A stretch of DNA of 53,223 nucleotides from an uncultured Vampirovibrio sp. (GCA_910583725.1 CAJTXZ010000009.1:1-53223); one strand, 5' to 3'; counted from the stretch's first letter, positions 1 to 8,664 are shown. The notes: generated by a model not told the origin, from the sequence alone. Numbers and translations: made by a program.

Positions 1-57
1 TAGCGCACGACACTGGCAGTGTCGGGGTCAGGGGTTCGAATCCCCTACGCTCCACCA
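1..57 (+). tRNA. tRNA-Ala(GGC), 3' part only
   Basis: The window opens inside a tRNA. The anticodon arm is CGACA-CTGGCAG-TGTCG, giving anticodon GGC. The T arm is AGGGG-TTCGAAT-CCCCT, the 3' acceptor strand is ACGCTCC, the discriminator is A, and CCA is encoded. T at position 70 allows the G3:U70 pair expected of tRNA-Ala. The acceptor 5' strand and most of the D arm lie outside the window. Confidence 0.9.
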
Positions 58-64
58 ATAATTT

Positions 65-92
65 AAGAGGCTTTTATATAGCCTCTTTTTTA
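65..92 (+). terminator. Rho-independent terminator of the tRNA
   Basis: A stem AAGAGGC / GCCTCTT with a 9-nt AT-rich loop runs into a T tract. It lies 8 bases after the tRNA CCA end, as expected for the terminator of this tRNA transcript. Confidence 0.8.
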
Positions 93-130
93 ATGCAAAA
101 TTTTAAACAGGGCGTGGGTTTTAGACATTT

Positions 131-161
131 ATTTCCTAAAGAGAAGTTCTCTTTAGGAAAT
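131..161. promoter_or_regulatory. Perfect 31-nt palindrome upstream of the DUF262 gene
   Basis: The arm ATTTCCTAAAGAGAA is followed by a single G and its exact 15-base complement. It lies about 120 bases before the DUF262 gene and is not followed directly by a T tract. It could be an operator, a bidirectional terminator or a recombination site; the sequence does not decide. Confidence 0.55.
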
Positions 162-279
162 TTGATAAATTTTTATGAAAAATTCTACACAAATTCTCTT
201 TTTATAAAATCATTACCCTCTGTATTAAACAAAATTTATTTGTGATATAAAGAATTTATTTAGTTTGTGAGGTAAACAT

Positions 280-1905
280 ATGGAACAACCAAGCACTGAT
301 CATGGAAAAATCAATAGAATATTTAGTGATATTGATAATGGGGTAATAAAAATTCCACAATTTCAAAGAGAATTTGTTTGGTCAATAGAACAATCTGCTC
401 AGTTAATTGATAGTATGCTAAAAGGTTATCCTATCGGTACTTTTATTTTTTGGAAAACTAAAGAAGAATTGAGAAGCGTTAGAAACATTGGAAATATCCA
501 ATTGCCAGAAACTCCAAAGGGGGATTTTGTAAAATACATTCTTGATGGGCAGCAAAGAATTACTAGTATTTATGCAGCTATAAAAGGGGTCTTAGTTAAA
601 AGAAGCAATGACAAATTTGATGATTTCTCAAAAATTTATGTAAATTTGCAAGCCGCCGAAGAAGATGAATATATAGTAACAACCAATGTTGAAAGTTTAG
701 AAAGTGGCTCATATATTTCGCTTACCGAATTATATGAGGGTGGACTTTCTTTGGCAGACAGGTATGACAAAAAATATCATAAACTAATAGAAAAATATTC
801 TGGTTATTTAAAAACTTATGATTTTTCTATAATTCAAGTTCAAGATGCAAAGATTGATGAAGCTACCGAAATTTTCTCAAGGTTAAATGTTGGCGGAAAG
901 AAATTATCGGTTTTTGAAATAATGGTTGCAAAAACATACTATCCAGAAAAAAACTTTGATCTGGCAGAGAAATATGAAAATTTGATAAACGAATTAGAAG
1001 AAGTAAAATATGAAACGATTCCAAGTTCAACTTTGCTGCAATCGATTTCGGTTTGTTTGGTAAAAGAATGTACAAAAAAACATATTTTAAAACTTGATAA
1101 GGGACAATTTGTAGAAATTTTCGATAAAGTTGAAGATGCGTTTAAGGAATGTATAGATTATTTCAAAAGCACTTTTCGCATTCCCGTTTCCCAGTTATTA
1201 CCATATGATGGTTTAATTGTACCATTTACATATTTCTTTTTTAAAAATAAGTGCAATAAGCCTAATGAAATTCAGGAAAAATATCTTAGAGATTATTTTT
1301 GGCGAGTAGTATTAACATCAAGATTTTTCAGTTCTTTGGAACAAAGGATTGGACAAGATATAAAAAGAATTGATGATATTTTGATAAATAAGAAACCTGC
1401 TTATGAAGACAAAATAGATATTTCAAAAAATACAATTGTAAATAACGGATATTTTACAACAACAAGAGGATACATAAAAGGATTGCTGTGCATCTTAGCT
1501 TATCAAAGGCCGCTTTCTTTTGGAAATAATGCTATTATAAATATTGATAACGCCTGCTTGAAACAGGCAAATAGTAGAAATTATCATCATTTCTTTCCCA
1601 AAGCATATTTACAAAAACGAGGATTTGAAGATTTTAAAATAAATCATATTGCCAATATAACAATTGTTGATGATTTTCTTAACAAAAGAGAAATTAAGGA
1701 CAAAGCTCCAAGTATTTACATGCAAAAATATATTAATGCTAATCAAGATATAAAAGAAACCATGGAGACTCATTTAATAAAAGATTTTGATGAATTTGGC
1801 ATAACAAAAGACGATTATGAAAAATTCTTTGATTCAAGAATTGAATTATTTAGAAATGAACTTAAACAAAGAATCATTCCTCAGGAGTTTGATACTTTAG
1901 ATTAA
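280..1905 (+). CDS. DUF262 / GmrSD-type (DUF1524-like) protein, candidate defence nuclease
   Basis: This 541-residue protein has the two-part build of GmrSD-type proteins. The N-terminal DUF262 half shows the early motif IPQFQREFVW (about residues 25-34) and the nucleotide-binding DGQQR motif (89-93), followed by FSRLN. The C-terminal half carries an HNH-like DUF1524 signature, with H436-H437-F-F-P and then N-I-T and an N-K-R-E-I-K-D-K-A-P stretch. Characterised relatives (GmrSD, BrxU) are NTP-dependent endonucleases that attack modified phage DNA, so a type IV restriction role is inferred. The start is the ATG at 280; only a weak GAGG-like site precedes it. The 3' end overlaps the convergent WYL regulator gene by 32 bases, so the two transcripts would be antisense at their ends. 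Nearby genes are also accessory. Confidence 0.85.
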   Translation: MEQPSTDHGKINRIFSDIDNGVIKIPQFQREFVWSIEQSAQLIDSMLKGYPIGTFIFWKTKEELRSVRNIGNIQLPETPKGDFVKYILDGQQRITSIYAAIKGVLVKRSNDKFDDFSKIYVNLQAAEEDEYIVTTNVESLESGSYISLTELYEGGLSLADRYDKKYHKLIEKYSGYLKTYDFSIIQVQDAKIDEATEIFSRLNVGGKKLSVFEIMVAKTYYPEKNFDLAEKYENLINELEEVKYETIPSSTLLQSISVCLVKECTKKHILKLDKGQFVEIFDKVEDAFKECIDYFKSTFRIPVSQLLPYDGLIVPFTYFFFKNKCNKPNEIQEKYLRDYFWRVVLTSRFFSSLEQRIGQDIKRIDDILINKKPAYEDKIDISKNTIVNNGYFTTTRGYIKGLLCILAYQRPLSFGNNAIINIDNACLKQANSRNYHHFFPKAYLQKRGFEDFKINHIANITIVDDFLNKREIKDKAPSIYMQKYINANQDIKETMETHLIKDFDEFGITKDDYEKFFDSRIELFRNELKQRIIPQEFDTLD

Positions 1906-2953
1906 TATTTGCAACTATTTTCAACATCTCAACGTATCTCTCCCTCAGACCTTTAGGTGCAAGGATTCCCACATTCGTACCCCACTTAAAGATATTCCAG
2001 AGGATGGATTTAGCACCGGATGATGTGAAAGATACAATAACAGCGCCGTTTTTCAATTGTTCAACCTTTTGTGTCGGATGAAAGTTATATCTTAAAACAT
2101 CGTCCGCTATCTCTTTTTTAAACTTAAGTTTAACCTGCATTTTTTCATCGTGGAAAATTCCAAATGAAGAATCTGCCCATTCCCTCAAATCAAAAGAAGA
2201 ATCAGGATCAAAATAATCATCCAAAATCTTTAAATCTGAAATCCTATGAAGTAAATATTGTTTAACCTTGCCCTCATTCTTTTTATCATCACTTTTTCCA
2301 ACAAGGTAATGTCTTTCGCCATATAAAATTCCATAAGGTTCAACAACAACGGTCTTTTTCGGTTTCAAGCCTTTCTGTATCCTAAACCCTGCAAGGTTCT
2401 TTTCCTCTAAATCATAATATTCCTTAGCCTGATAAGAAAATTCAAGCTTTTTCATTGATTTTATTGCTTCTCTGATTTTTGACAGCACCTGGTTATCAAC
2501 CTTAAATCTTGCCCCTTGCCTTACGGCATATCCTTCCGATTCCAGTAATATTTCAATGTCATTTTCAAGGGAGGTTAAATTAGGATTGTTCGTACCCTTT
2601 ATGCTTTCAATTACTCTATTTAGTACTGGAAGCTTATCATCCAAATTATTAATCCTGCATAATTCTTTAACACTCTCTAAATCAGTAACATCATCGGCCG
2701 AAAAATTATAAAGATTAACCGGTTTTCCCTTAAATCCCCACCTTTTTACCTTACCTGTTGTTTGAAGTTCAGTTACCTGCGGGAATAGAGATATAACGAT
2801 ATCCTTCATCCTTTGTGCCGTGCGTCTTGAAACATTATATGTGCTTTCAATATCTTTTAAGCTTACACCATAGGTTTTTGATTGCATTGTCATAATTAAA
2901 TCTATGATGTTTAATATTCTTTCATATCGTAAATCGTTGTCCATATCATCCAT
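1874..2953 (-). CDS. WYL-domain transcriptional regulator
   Basis: This 359-residue protein begins with a helix-turn-helix of the YafY/DeoR type (about residues 10-60, V-S-L-K-D-I-E ... V-S-R-R-T-A-Q-R). A WYL domain follows in the middle (about 165-245, with V-V-E-P-Y-G-I-L-Y-G-E-R-H-Y-L-V-G and L-H-R-I-S-D-L). The C-terminal domain is of the WCX kind (about 270-350). Such proteins sense ligands, often nucleotides or nucleic acid, and commonly repress phage-defence operons such as BREX and CBASS. It is the last gene of a minus-strand operon, 18 bases after the TPR gene, so it probably autoregulates the WG/TPR/WYL operon. Its end overlaps the DUF262 gene. Confidence 0.85.
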   Translation of the reverse strand: MDDMDNDLRYERILNIIDLIMTMQSKTYGVSLKDIESTYNVSRRTAQRMKDIVISLFPQVTELQTTGKVKRWGFKGKPVNLYNFSADDVTDLESVKELCRINNLDDKLPVLNRVIESIKGTNNPNLTSLENDIEILLESEGYAVRQGARFKVDNQVLSKIREAIKSMKKLEFSYQAKEYYDLEEKNLAGFRIQKGLKPKKTVVVEPYGILYGERHYLVGKSDDKKNEGKVKQYLLHRISDLKILDDYFDPDSSFDLREWADSSFGIFHDEKMQVKLKFKKEIADDVLRYNFHPTQKVEQLKNGAVIVSFTSSGAKSILWNIFKWGTNVGILAPKGLRERYVEMLKIVANINLKYQTPEE

Positions 2954-2971
2954 AAAAATTTGCTGCCTTCC

Positions 2972-4381
2972 TTAAATATAGACAATTTCATTATCAAAAT
3001 CAAACTTTCTTTCAACACTTTCAAAAAGATAAAGTTCAAAATTTTCTGCAATATGATGAAGTTCAATCTTTTTTAGCCAACCGGAAAGGGTTCTGCATTC
3101 TTGCCATAAATCTTCATCTATAAGGAAAATCTCAGGCAATGGCACAATTCCAAGGATTGAATCTGTTATTTTTTCAAAATATTTATTTATATCATAATTA
3201 AATCCGACCTCTACCCAAAATCCTCTCAACGACAAGCTTTTTGATAAATATTCCACCGCCTTATAATATCTTCCAAAACCGGCATATAGGTTTGCAATTT
3301 CCCTAGAAAGGTTATAATCATCGGAGTTATTTTGAAATTCCTCCTCTTTTTGGATGAGCTTTTCATAAGTTTTTTCTATGCCTTCAAAATTTTCAAGCTT
3401 TTTATCAAATGATGCCCGCTTGATAAAATCTTTAAGTATGTCAAAATCAGGCTTTAATTTTAATGCCTTTTCGCATAAGATTTTTGCCATAAATATGGCG
3501 TGCGGATTATCATTATAAGCTTCATATAATTTCACCCCCAAGTGCCCCAAAATAAAACCGTCTTCAGGGTTAATTTTTAAAAGTTGCTCATATAGCCTAA
3601 TTTCTCCGCCGGCAGTTTCTTCATTGTAACATCCGTCCTTATATTCATTTGGAGCATTAACCACATCCCAAACAAGTTCCTCATAAGGTTTTCCAAGCTT
3701 AAATTCTCTGATGAGGTTGGTGCAGTTTATATTATTCTCTTTTCTTATCCTATTCCTTTTTTCATCGAAATCTTCTGAACCAAGTTCTTTAAATATATCC
3801 GCTAATGCATCATTGGCTTCTTCTTTTTTATTAATTTTACGCCAGAAATCTCTAAACTTCCAATATATATTTTCAAGCGTATTTTTTAGGGATAAATTTT
3901 TCTTCTTTGATAAAATTCTTTTGTCTTCAAAAACGGTGGATAGATCCTTATTTTTAGGTTTTTTCTCAACCTTAATTCCTGCCCTTTTAAGCAGCACTTT
4001 TGCTCTATGCTTTCTTCCAAAATAAAGGTTATATTTTGCAGCTTTTATCATTAACTCTTTATCATCAGGGCTTTTCCTTAAATCATCCTCTAACATTGCA
4101 TATTTCTTATATGATTCAAGGTCGGATGTTATTCCTAAAAAGCTTTTATATTTTTCATGTTCCAAGATTCTATCAAGTATTTCCTTTTCATCATTATGCA
4201 CGGGGTTAAACTTTAATAATTTTCTACAAAGATATTTTAAGAATAAGTCACTTCTAGTGTCATTTTCTATCGTCATTGTAAAAGAATGCAGAATTTGCTC
4301 ATCATTTGGCTTTTTTATAACCAAATCCTCATACAATTCTTTTGCATCATCCCTATCATATGAATAAGCTATCCTTGTCAT
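2972..4381 (-). CDS. TPR-like helical repeat protein, unknown function
   Basis: This 469-residue protein is rich in helices and charged residues. TPR-like stretches are visible near residues 60-130 (D-D-K-E-L-M-I-K-A-A-K-Y-N-L-Y-F-G), 240-300 (Y-E-Q-L-L-K-I-N-P-E-D-G) and 335-380 (S-R-E-I-A-N-L-Y-A-G-F-G-R-Y-Y-K-A-V-E-Y-L). There is no signal peptide or membrane segment, so a cytoplasmic scaffold is likely. The ATG shares one base with the stop of the WG-repeat gene (TAATG), implying translational coupling. I do not recognise a named family. Confidence 0.75.
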   Translation of the reverse strand: MTRIAYSYDRDDAKELYEDLVIKKPNDEQILHSFTMTIENDTRSDLFLKYLCRKLLKFNPVHNDEKEILDRILEHEKYKSFLGITSDLESYKKYAMLEDDLRKSPDDKELMIKAAKYNLYFGRKHRAKVLLKRAGIKVEKKPKNKDLSTVFEDKRILSKKKNLSLKNTLENIYWKFRDFWRKINKKEEANDALADIFKELGSEDFDEKRNRIRKENNINCTNLIREFKLGKPYEELVWDVVNAPNEYKDGCYNEETAGGEIRLYEQLLKINPEDGFILGHLGVKLYEAYNDNPHAIFMAKILCEKALKLKPDFDILKDFIKRASFDKKLENFEGIEKTYEKLIQKEEEFQNNSDDYNLSREIANLYAGFGRYYKAVEYLSKSLSLRGFWVEVGFNYDINKYFEKITDSILGIVPLPEIFLIDEDLWQECRTLSGWLKKIELHHIAENFELYLFESVERKFDFDNEIVYI

Positions 4382-5655
4382 TATGCTATCCTTACCCCTT
4401 CTTCGTTAAATAATGCACTTTTGCCATTTAATTTTGCAATAAAGAAAAAGGATTCAAAATCCCGAGGATACCCCCACCCCCCATTGATTTCATCATATAT
4501 AAAGTCCAACATAACATCTCCCCTGATATTTATAATGCCGTAATTCTTACCTTTCTTTTTTGCAACAAAATAGTTTTCATCCGTTGGCAAGGTACTCATG
4601 TCTTCATAGTCAAAATCTATTATCTTTTGTCCATCTTGGTCTATGAGTCCGTATTTACCATTTTTGGCTGCAACGTAATAATTATTGATGTTTGGGGGCA
4701 GTGAAATCAAATCATATTCAGCCAGTGTAACTAGTTTTCCATTAAAATCCAACAATCCATATTTATTATTTAATTTATATAAAATCCTATCATTCGATAT
4801 GTCTATACAATCATAAAATGTTTTAACCACAACGTTACCTAATTCATCGGCGACACCGTATTTGCCTCGTCTTTCCACAACAACAAATGGATCAAAAGGA
4901 TTCCATATGCCGTAATGAAAAGAATCAAACTTATCAAAATTGCCAACAGACTTGATACAACCGGTTTTATCAATATGAAAAATTTGTTTGTCTTTGTAGA
5001 CATGAATCTTATCCCCATAATTATCAATGTCATCATAAACGCACTCTTGAATGAATTCGCCCGTCTTGTTTATTATGCCCCATTTGTCATTAATTTTTAC
5101 CCTTGCAAGGCCACATTCATTAAATGGGGTAGTCTCATCACAGATAAAATCAAATAACGCTTCGCCGTCCTTGTTTATGTATTGGCATTTACTATTATCT
5201 TTTACTAAAAACGCATCTTCTCCGGCTTCGTCAATATAAGTATACGCATCTTTCAAAACCGGTTTTAAATCTTTATCTAAAACCTTGGTTTTACCATCAA
5301 TTTTAAGATAAACATATTCTTCAAAATCCATTAACTCGATTTTATTATCATAAATAAAATCATAGATAATATTTCCCCTATCGTCCAATATTCCCCATTT
5401 ACCGTCTAAACGCATTGTGCAATATTTTTGCAGTATCATATACCAGATGCAACATTCATCCTCATCATCGCAATATTCTCTTAAATCATCATAAATAAAT
5501 TCTGTTAAAGGATTCCCGTTTAAATCTATTAATCCTGCTTTGCCGTTTAATATTGCAACCGTATAATTGGTACGGCCGAATGGTAAAATGTCGTCGTATT
5601 CAAGTTTCCCAAGTATTAATTTCACTGTATCAGTTTTAGTTTTTTTCTTTGCCAC
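4381..5655 (-). CDS. WG-repeat protein
   Basis: This 424-residue protein is made almost wholly of WG beta repeats of about 35 residues. Examples are G-L-I-D-L-N-G, K-W-G-I-L-D-D-R-G, K-W-G-I-I-N-K-T-G, K-Y-G-V-A-D-E-L-G, K-Y-G-L-L-D-F-N-G, K-Y-G-L-I-D-Q-D-G and Y-G-I-I-N-I-R-G; I count roughly eleven. It has no signal peptide or enzymatic motif. WG proteins are usually taken as binding modules, and some sit in bacterial conflict loci. It is the first gene of the operon with the TPR and WYL genes. A 9-bp inverted repeat lies 33 bases before its start. Confidence 0.85.
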   Translation of the reverse strand: MAKKKTKTDTVKLILGKLEYDDILPFGRTNYTVAILNGKAGLIDLNGNPLTEFIYDDLREYCDDEDECCIWYMILQKYCTMRLDGKWGILDDRGNIIYDFIYDNKIELMDFEEYVYLKIDGKTKVLDKDLKPVLKDAYTYIDEAGEDAFLVKDNSKCQYINKDGEALFDFICDETTPFNECGLARVKINDKWGIINKTGEFIQECVYDDIDNYGDKIHVYKDKQIFHIDKTGCIKSVGNFDKFDSFHYGIWNPFDPFVVVERRGKYGVADELGNVVVKTFYDCIDISNDRILYKLNNKYGLLDFNGKLVTLAEYDLISLPPNINNYYVAAKNGKYGLIDQDGQKIIDFDYEDMSTLPTDENYFVAKKKGKNYGIINIRGDVMLDFIYDEINGGWGYPRDFESFFFIAKLNGKSALFNEEGVRIA

Positions 5656-5687
5656 AGTTTCTTCCCTTCTTTAAAAGCATAACTAAT

Positions 5688-5712
5688 ATATGTGTCAAAA
5701 TCGGACACATAT
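5688..5712. promoter_or_regulatory. Operator-like inverted repeat before the WG operon
   Basis: ATATGTGTC and GACACATAT are separated by 7 bases, a perfect 9-bp dyad. It lies in the 134-base gap between the HTH gene and the WG-repeat gene, so it is a natural target for the WYL or the HTH regulator. Confidence 0.65.
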
Positions 5713-5789
5713 CAAGCAGAACCATAAAAGAAGGACATAAAACTTAAACTTCATAAAATGAAGTCAGAAAGGCTTTTATGACAAGCAAA

Positions 5790-6011
5790 TTACAGTACAA
5801 ATTCAAAAAGGCTCTTTATATCAATATCAAGCGCGTTTGCAATTTGTTCAAGATTTTTAATTGTGATATTGGTTCTTCCGCGCTCTAAAAGCCCAATAAA
5901 GGAGCGATTTAAACCAGCCTTTTCTGCAAGCGCCTCTTGTGAAAGCGCACGATCAGTTCTTATTATTCGAACCTTATGGCCAAGTTTTTTGATGGTGTCA
6001 ATATTCTTCAT
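5790..6011 (-). CDS. Xre/Cro-CI family HTH regulator
   Basis: This 73-residue protein is a single HTH_3 domain: L-G-H-K-V-R-I-I-R-T, S-Q-E-A-L-A-E-K-A-G-L-N-R-S-F-I-G-L-L-E-R-G, then N-L-E-Q-I-A-N-A-L. It has no extra domain, as is typical of small phage- or restriction-controller-type repressors. It lies between the WG operon (same strand, 134 bases downstream) and the divergent four-gene operon beginning at 6201. It may control either; inverted repeats occur on both sides. Confidence 0.9.
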   Translation of the reverse strand: MKNIDTIKKLGHKVRIIRTDRALSQEALAEKAGLNRSFIGLLERGRTNITIKNLEQIANALDIDIKSLFEFVL

Positions 6012-6121
6012 TATATAATTGTATTTGTCATAATGGGGGTTTACCAGTCTTTATAATATTCAAATAGCTATTATGATAATCATTTTGTGCTATACTATTA
6101 TCAAAAGCGAAATAAAAAGCA

Positions 6122-6139
6122 TGTGCCGGATTTGGCACA
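6122..6139. promoter_or_regulatory. Inverted repeat between divergent genes
   Basis: TGTGCC - GGATTT - GGCACA is a 6-bp dyad in the divergent gap between the HTH gene and the gene at 6201. Its half-site resembles that of the repeat at 5688 (TGTGTC), so both may be sites for one regulator. A TATACT box lies upstream near 6092. Confidence 0.5.
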
Positions 6140-6200
6140 GTGATGTATTATGCTAAATTAATATACGCAAAAGACACAAATATTGGCACAGGGGAATAAT

Positions 6201-6602
6201 ATGACAAAACAGTATACAAAAATAATGTTAGCAGCAATAGTTATTGTTGGTTTGGGTATCGTATCAGTATTATCAGTTAATAGTTTTACAGTTTTTCAAG
6301 CAAAGGCAGCTCAAACAAATTCATTGGTGAAAAACATAGGCAAAACCGAGGAAGGCTTGCCTCTATATGATTATACTGAATATAATAGGGATCAGTTAAT
6401 GAAATGCATTACACTCGCTGAAGATAAAGGTTGGGAAGCTTTTAAGCAAGGCAAAGATGAAGAGGCAGATAAATGGACTCAAACCAAATGGCAATGTTTT
6501 GAAACCTATATGGATCTTCCACGAGAAAGCGTGCAAGATCCATTGCCAATAGGAGAGTACAATGAAAAAACAAATACATTTGAATTTACGCATTTTGACT
6601 AA
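6201..6602 (+). CDS. Secreted or anchored small protein, unknown
   Basis: This protein is about 133 residues long. I place the start at the ATG at 6201 because AGGGGA lies 6 bases upstream; an in-frame TTG at 6183 is less likely. Residues 8-33 form one hydrophobic segment after K-Q-Y-T-K, ending near V-F-Q-A-K-A-A, which looks like a signal peptide or anchor. The mature part is acidic, with two Cys residues and repeated short helices. No family is recognised. It heads a run of four same-strand genes with gaps of 14-32 bases. Confidence 0.75.
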   Translation: MTKQYTKIMLAAIVIVGLGIVSVLSVNSFTVFQAKAAQTNSLVKNIGKTEEGLPLYDYTEYNRDQLMKCITLAEDKGWEAFKQGKDEEADKWTQTKWQCFETYMDLPRESVQDPLPIGEYNEKTNTFEFTHFD

Positions 6603-6631
6603 TAAAAGTAGTTCATAATAAGGAAATATTT

Positions 6632-6928
6632 ATGATAGGGATTGTTACAGAACAAAGCGGGCAAGTCTGCATATTTGATGATAAGAATAGATCATTAGGC
6701 AGTATAATTCTTGGCGGAGGAAAGCTTGCCGGATTTAATTCAAAATGCGTCTGTATAGAAAAAGGTGGCAGGGTTTTAATTTACGATGATAAAAAACGCC
6801 AAACTGCAAATATTCCTTTAGGTGGGGGTGAAGTTTACGGTTGTGCTGATAAGATTATGATAAAGAATGGCAAAACCTTGACTCTTTATGATGAAAGAGG
6901 TAGAAAAACTGGTACAAAGTTTATATAG
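6632..6928 (+). CDS. Short beta-repeat protein, unknown
   Basis: This 98-residue protein consists of repeats of about 20-22 residues that alternate a G-x-V-x-I-F-D-D-K-x-R block with a L-G-G-G-K/E-L/V-x-G block: C-I-F-D-D-K-N-R-S-L-G, L-I-Y-D-D-K-K-R-Q-T-A, L-T-L-Y-D-E-R-G-R-K-T-G. That suggests a small solenoid or a partial propeller. No signal peptide is seen. AAGGAA precedes the ATG. Second gene of the four-gene run; function unknown. Confidence 0.75.
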   Translation: MIGIVTEQSGQVCIFDDKNRSLGSIILGGGKLAGFNSKCVCIEKGGRVLIYDDKKRQTANIPLGGGEVYGCADKIMIKNGKTLTLYDERGRKTGTKFI

Positions 6929-6942
6929 AAAGGGTTTTCAAG

Positions 6943-7425
6943 ATGAAATTTAGTGAAGAGATTAAAAAATATCTTAAGAATAAAAAACAAATTAAAGAAC
7001 TTTTAAACAATTATTCAAGCCTGCCAAAAGCTAACGGTATTTACATTGTGACAAATGAAGAAGATGAAGATGTAGAGTTCCTTGATACTACAACTGCAAT
7101 TACTGAATATAATGGCAGAAGTTTGTTGTATGATAAAGTTAAGCTTATTGAAAAATACAACAAGGGAAATAAAAAGGTTTTATACATAGGAAAAGCTGCT
7201 TGTGATAATGGCAGACTTCAAAAAAGAATGAGCGAGCTTTTAGATTATGCACAGGGAAATTGCAATAATCATAGAGGTGGGCGTGCATTATGGCAAATTA
7301 AAGATTGGGATAAATTAATGATTTATCATTGTGAAGTTGATTGTGCAGAAGATAAGGAAAAAGAATTAATCCGCCTTCACAAAGCTGAATATTCAGTTTT
7401 TCCTGTTGCAAACTGGCGGGAGTAG
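6943..7425 (+). CDS. GIY-YIG nuclease-superfamily protein
   Basis: This 160-residue protein has GIY at 32-34 and YIG at 81-83. A conserved Arg follows in G-R-L-Q-K-R (about 90-95), and the Glu/Asn end of the fold is visible as E-K-E-L-I-R-L-H-K ... P-V-A-N-W. The gap between GIY and YIG is unusually long, about 47 residues instead of 10-15, and holds an acidic insertion. The fold cleaves or nicks DNA in homing and repair enzymes; whether this copy is active is unknown. It lies 14 bases after the beta-repeat gene and 32 before the membrane-protein gene, so co-transcription is likely. Confidence 0.75.
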   Translation: MKFSEEIKKYLKNKKQIKELLNNYSSLPKANGIYIVTNEEDEDVEFLDTTTAITEYNGRSLLYDKVKLIEKYNKGNKKVLYIGKAACDNGRLQKRMSELLDYAQGNCNNHRGGRALWQIKDWDKLMIYHCEVDCAEDKEKELIRLHKAEYSVFPVANWRE

Positions 7426-7457
7426 GTTTTTAGTCTATATAAATTCAAGGAAGAAAA

Positions 7458-8588
7458 ATGATCGAAGAAGAAGTTGAAAACAAACAGCAGGATGTAGTGG
7501 AACTACAAGATGATAATATTGTAAAAAGGGCCCTTAGCGGTATTCCGCTCTTTAATTTTGAAATAAGTAAAAATGAAGCTATTGTTGAGTTTCAAAGATA
7601 TAAAAGAGCATTTCCGGATATGGATGAATATGAGTTAAAAAGGAAGGTAAGCAAGAAACTTATAAAGGATTACGGGAAGAAATCAGGAAATATTGGCATG
7701 CTTATGTGTATACCTGCTGTTATTCCAATGCTTGAATCAATAGCCTCCTTTGGCGCAATTCCTATTGAACAGATATTTATAACAAAATATAATTTAAGTC
7801 TAATGGTAAAACTAGCGGTAATCAACGATTACCCGCTTTCGAGCGATAATTTTATAGATACGTTAGTTAGAAGCGCAAAAAGCCATGGAGCAGCTGGCAT
7901 TATTACAAAATTATTATTAAGATTGACTGGGGTTTGCCCTGCGGTTGGCCAAATTTTTACATTGCTTATTGGCACCCCGCTTTGTTTTTTAATAAATAAG
8001 AACGAAACCATAAAATTTGGTAAAACTTTATTAAAAGAATATGATATACGCTGTGACATTGAAGGTTTTCAATTTACATTACAGAATGTTTTATTGTCTA
8101 TAATTGCACTTATTTTGGTTGGATTTGCAAGTTTAGGAGCTTATACAGTATTCTTTAATGGTGCAAACCCTAAACCAAATTCATCTATGTCAGAACAACA
8201 TTATGATAATAACGCTCAAGAAAATAATTATTCAAACCCGCAAATACAGGTTGAACAAGAAACTATTGAAGAAAACGATGCTACTCAGATGGAGCAAACT
8301 ATAAAACCGAATGAAGCGGATATACCTATGGCAACATTTGAAACAAATTCGAAAGCCCAACCCGACGAAGCCCAAATTAGGCAAGAAAAACAGAAAAGAT
8401 TACAACAAGCACTTGATGATGCTAAAAATATGCACGAGCAAAAATTGCGTGAAATGGAGAGCGAACTAGCAAAATTACCACCAGAAGCCGATTGGGAACC
8501 ATATAGAAATATAATTAGGCAAAATATTGACTTAGAAAACAAAACATATCTTCAAAAGGTTCAAGAATTAAAAAATGTTTTTAAATAG
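7458..8588 (+). CDS. Membrane protein with C-terminal coiled coil, unknown
   Basis: This 376-residue protein has a charged N-terminal part (1-70), hydrophobic Gly/Ala-rich segments at about 75-100 and 150-178 (G-V-C-P-A-V-G-Q-I-F-T-L-L-I-G), and a strong transmembrane helix near 208-233. A polar Asn/Gln/Glu-rich linker leads to a charged coiled coil (about 300-376). The hydrophobic core loosely resembles EcsC-type proteins, but I would not name it so. AAGGAAG precedes the ATG. Last gene of the four-gene run, followed by a clear terminator. Confidence 0.7.
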   Translation: MIEEEVENKQQDVVELQDDNIVKRALSGIPLFNFEISKNEAIVEFQRYKRAFPDMDEYELKRKVSKKLIKDYGKKSGNIGMLMCIPAVIPMLESIASFGAIPIEQIFITKYNLSLMVKLAVINDYPLSSDNFIDTLVRSAKSHGAAGIITKLLLRLTGVCPAVGQIFTLLIGTPLCFLINKNETIKFGKTLLKEYDIRCDIEGFQFTLQNVLLSIIALILVGFASLGAYTVFFNGANPKPNSSMSEQHYDNNAQENNYSNPQIQVEQETIEENDATQMEQTIKPNEADIPMATFETNSKAQPDEAQIRQEKQKRLQQALDDAKNMHEQKLREMESELAKLPPEADWEPYRNIIRQNIDLENKTYLQKVQELKNVFK

Positions 8589-8632
8589 TGAGATTAATAT
8601 AAGAATATAATTTTTTAATAAAATAATTATTT

Positions 8633-8664
8633 AAACCAACCATTTTTATGGTTGGTTTTTGTTT
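8633..8664 (+). terminator. Strong Rho-independent terminator
   Basis: AAACCAACCA / TGGTTGGTTT form a perfect 10-bp stem with a 6-base loop followed by T-rich sequence. It closes the four-gene operon that ends at 8588. Confidence 0.85.
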
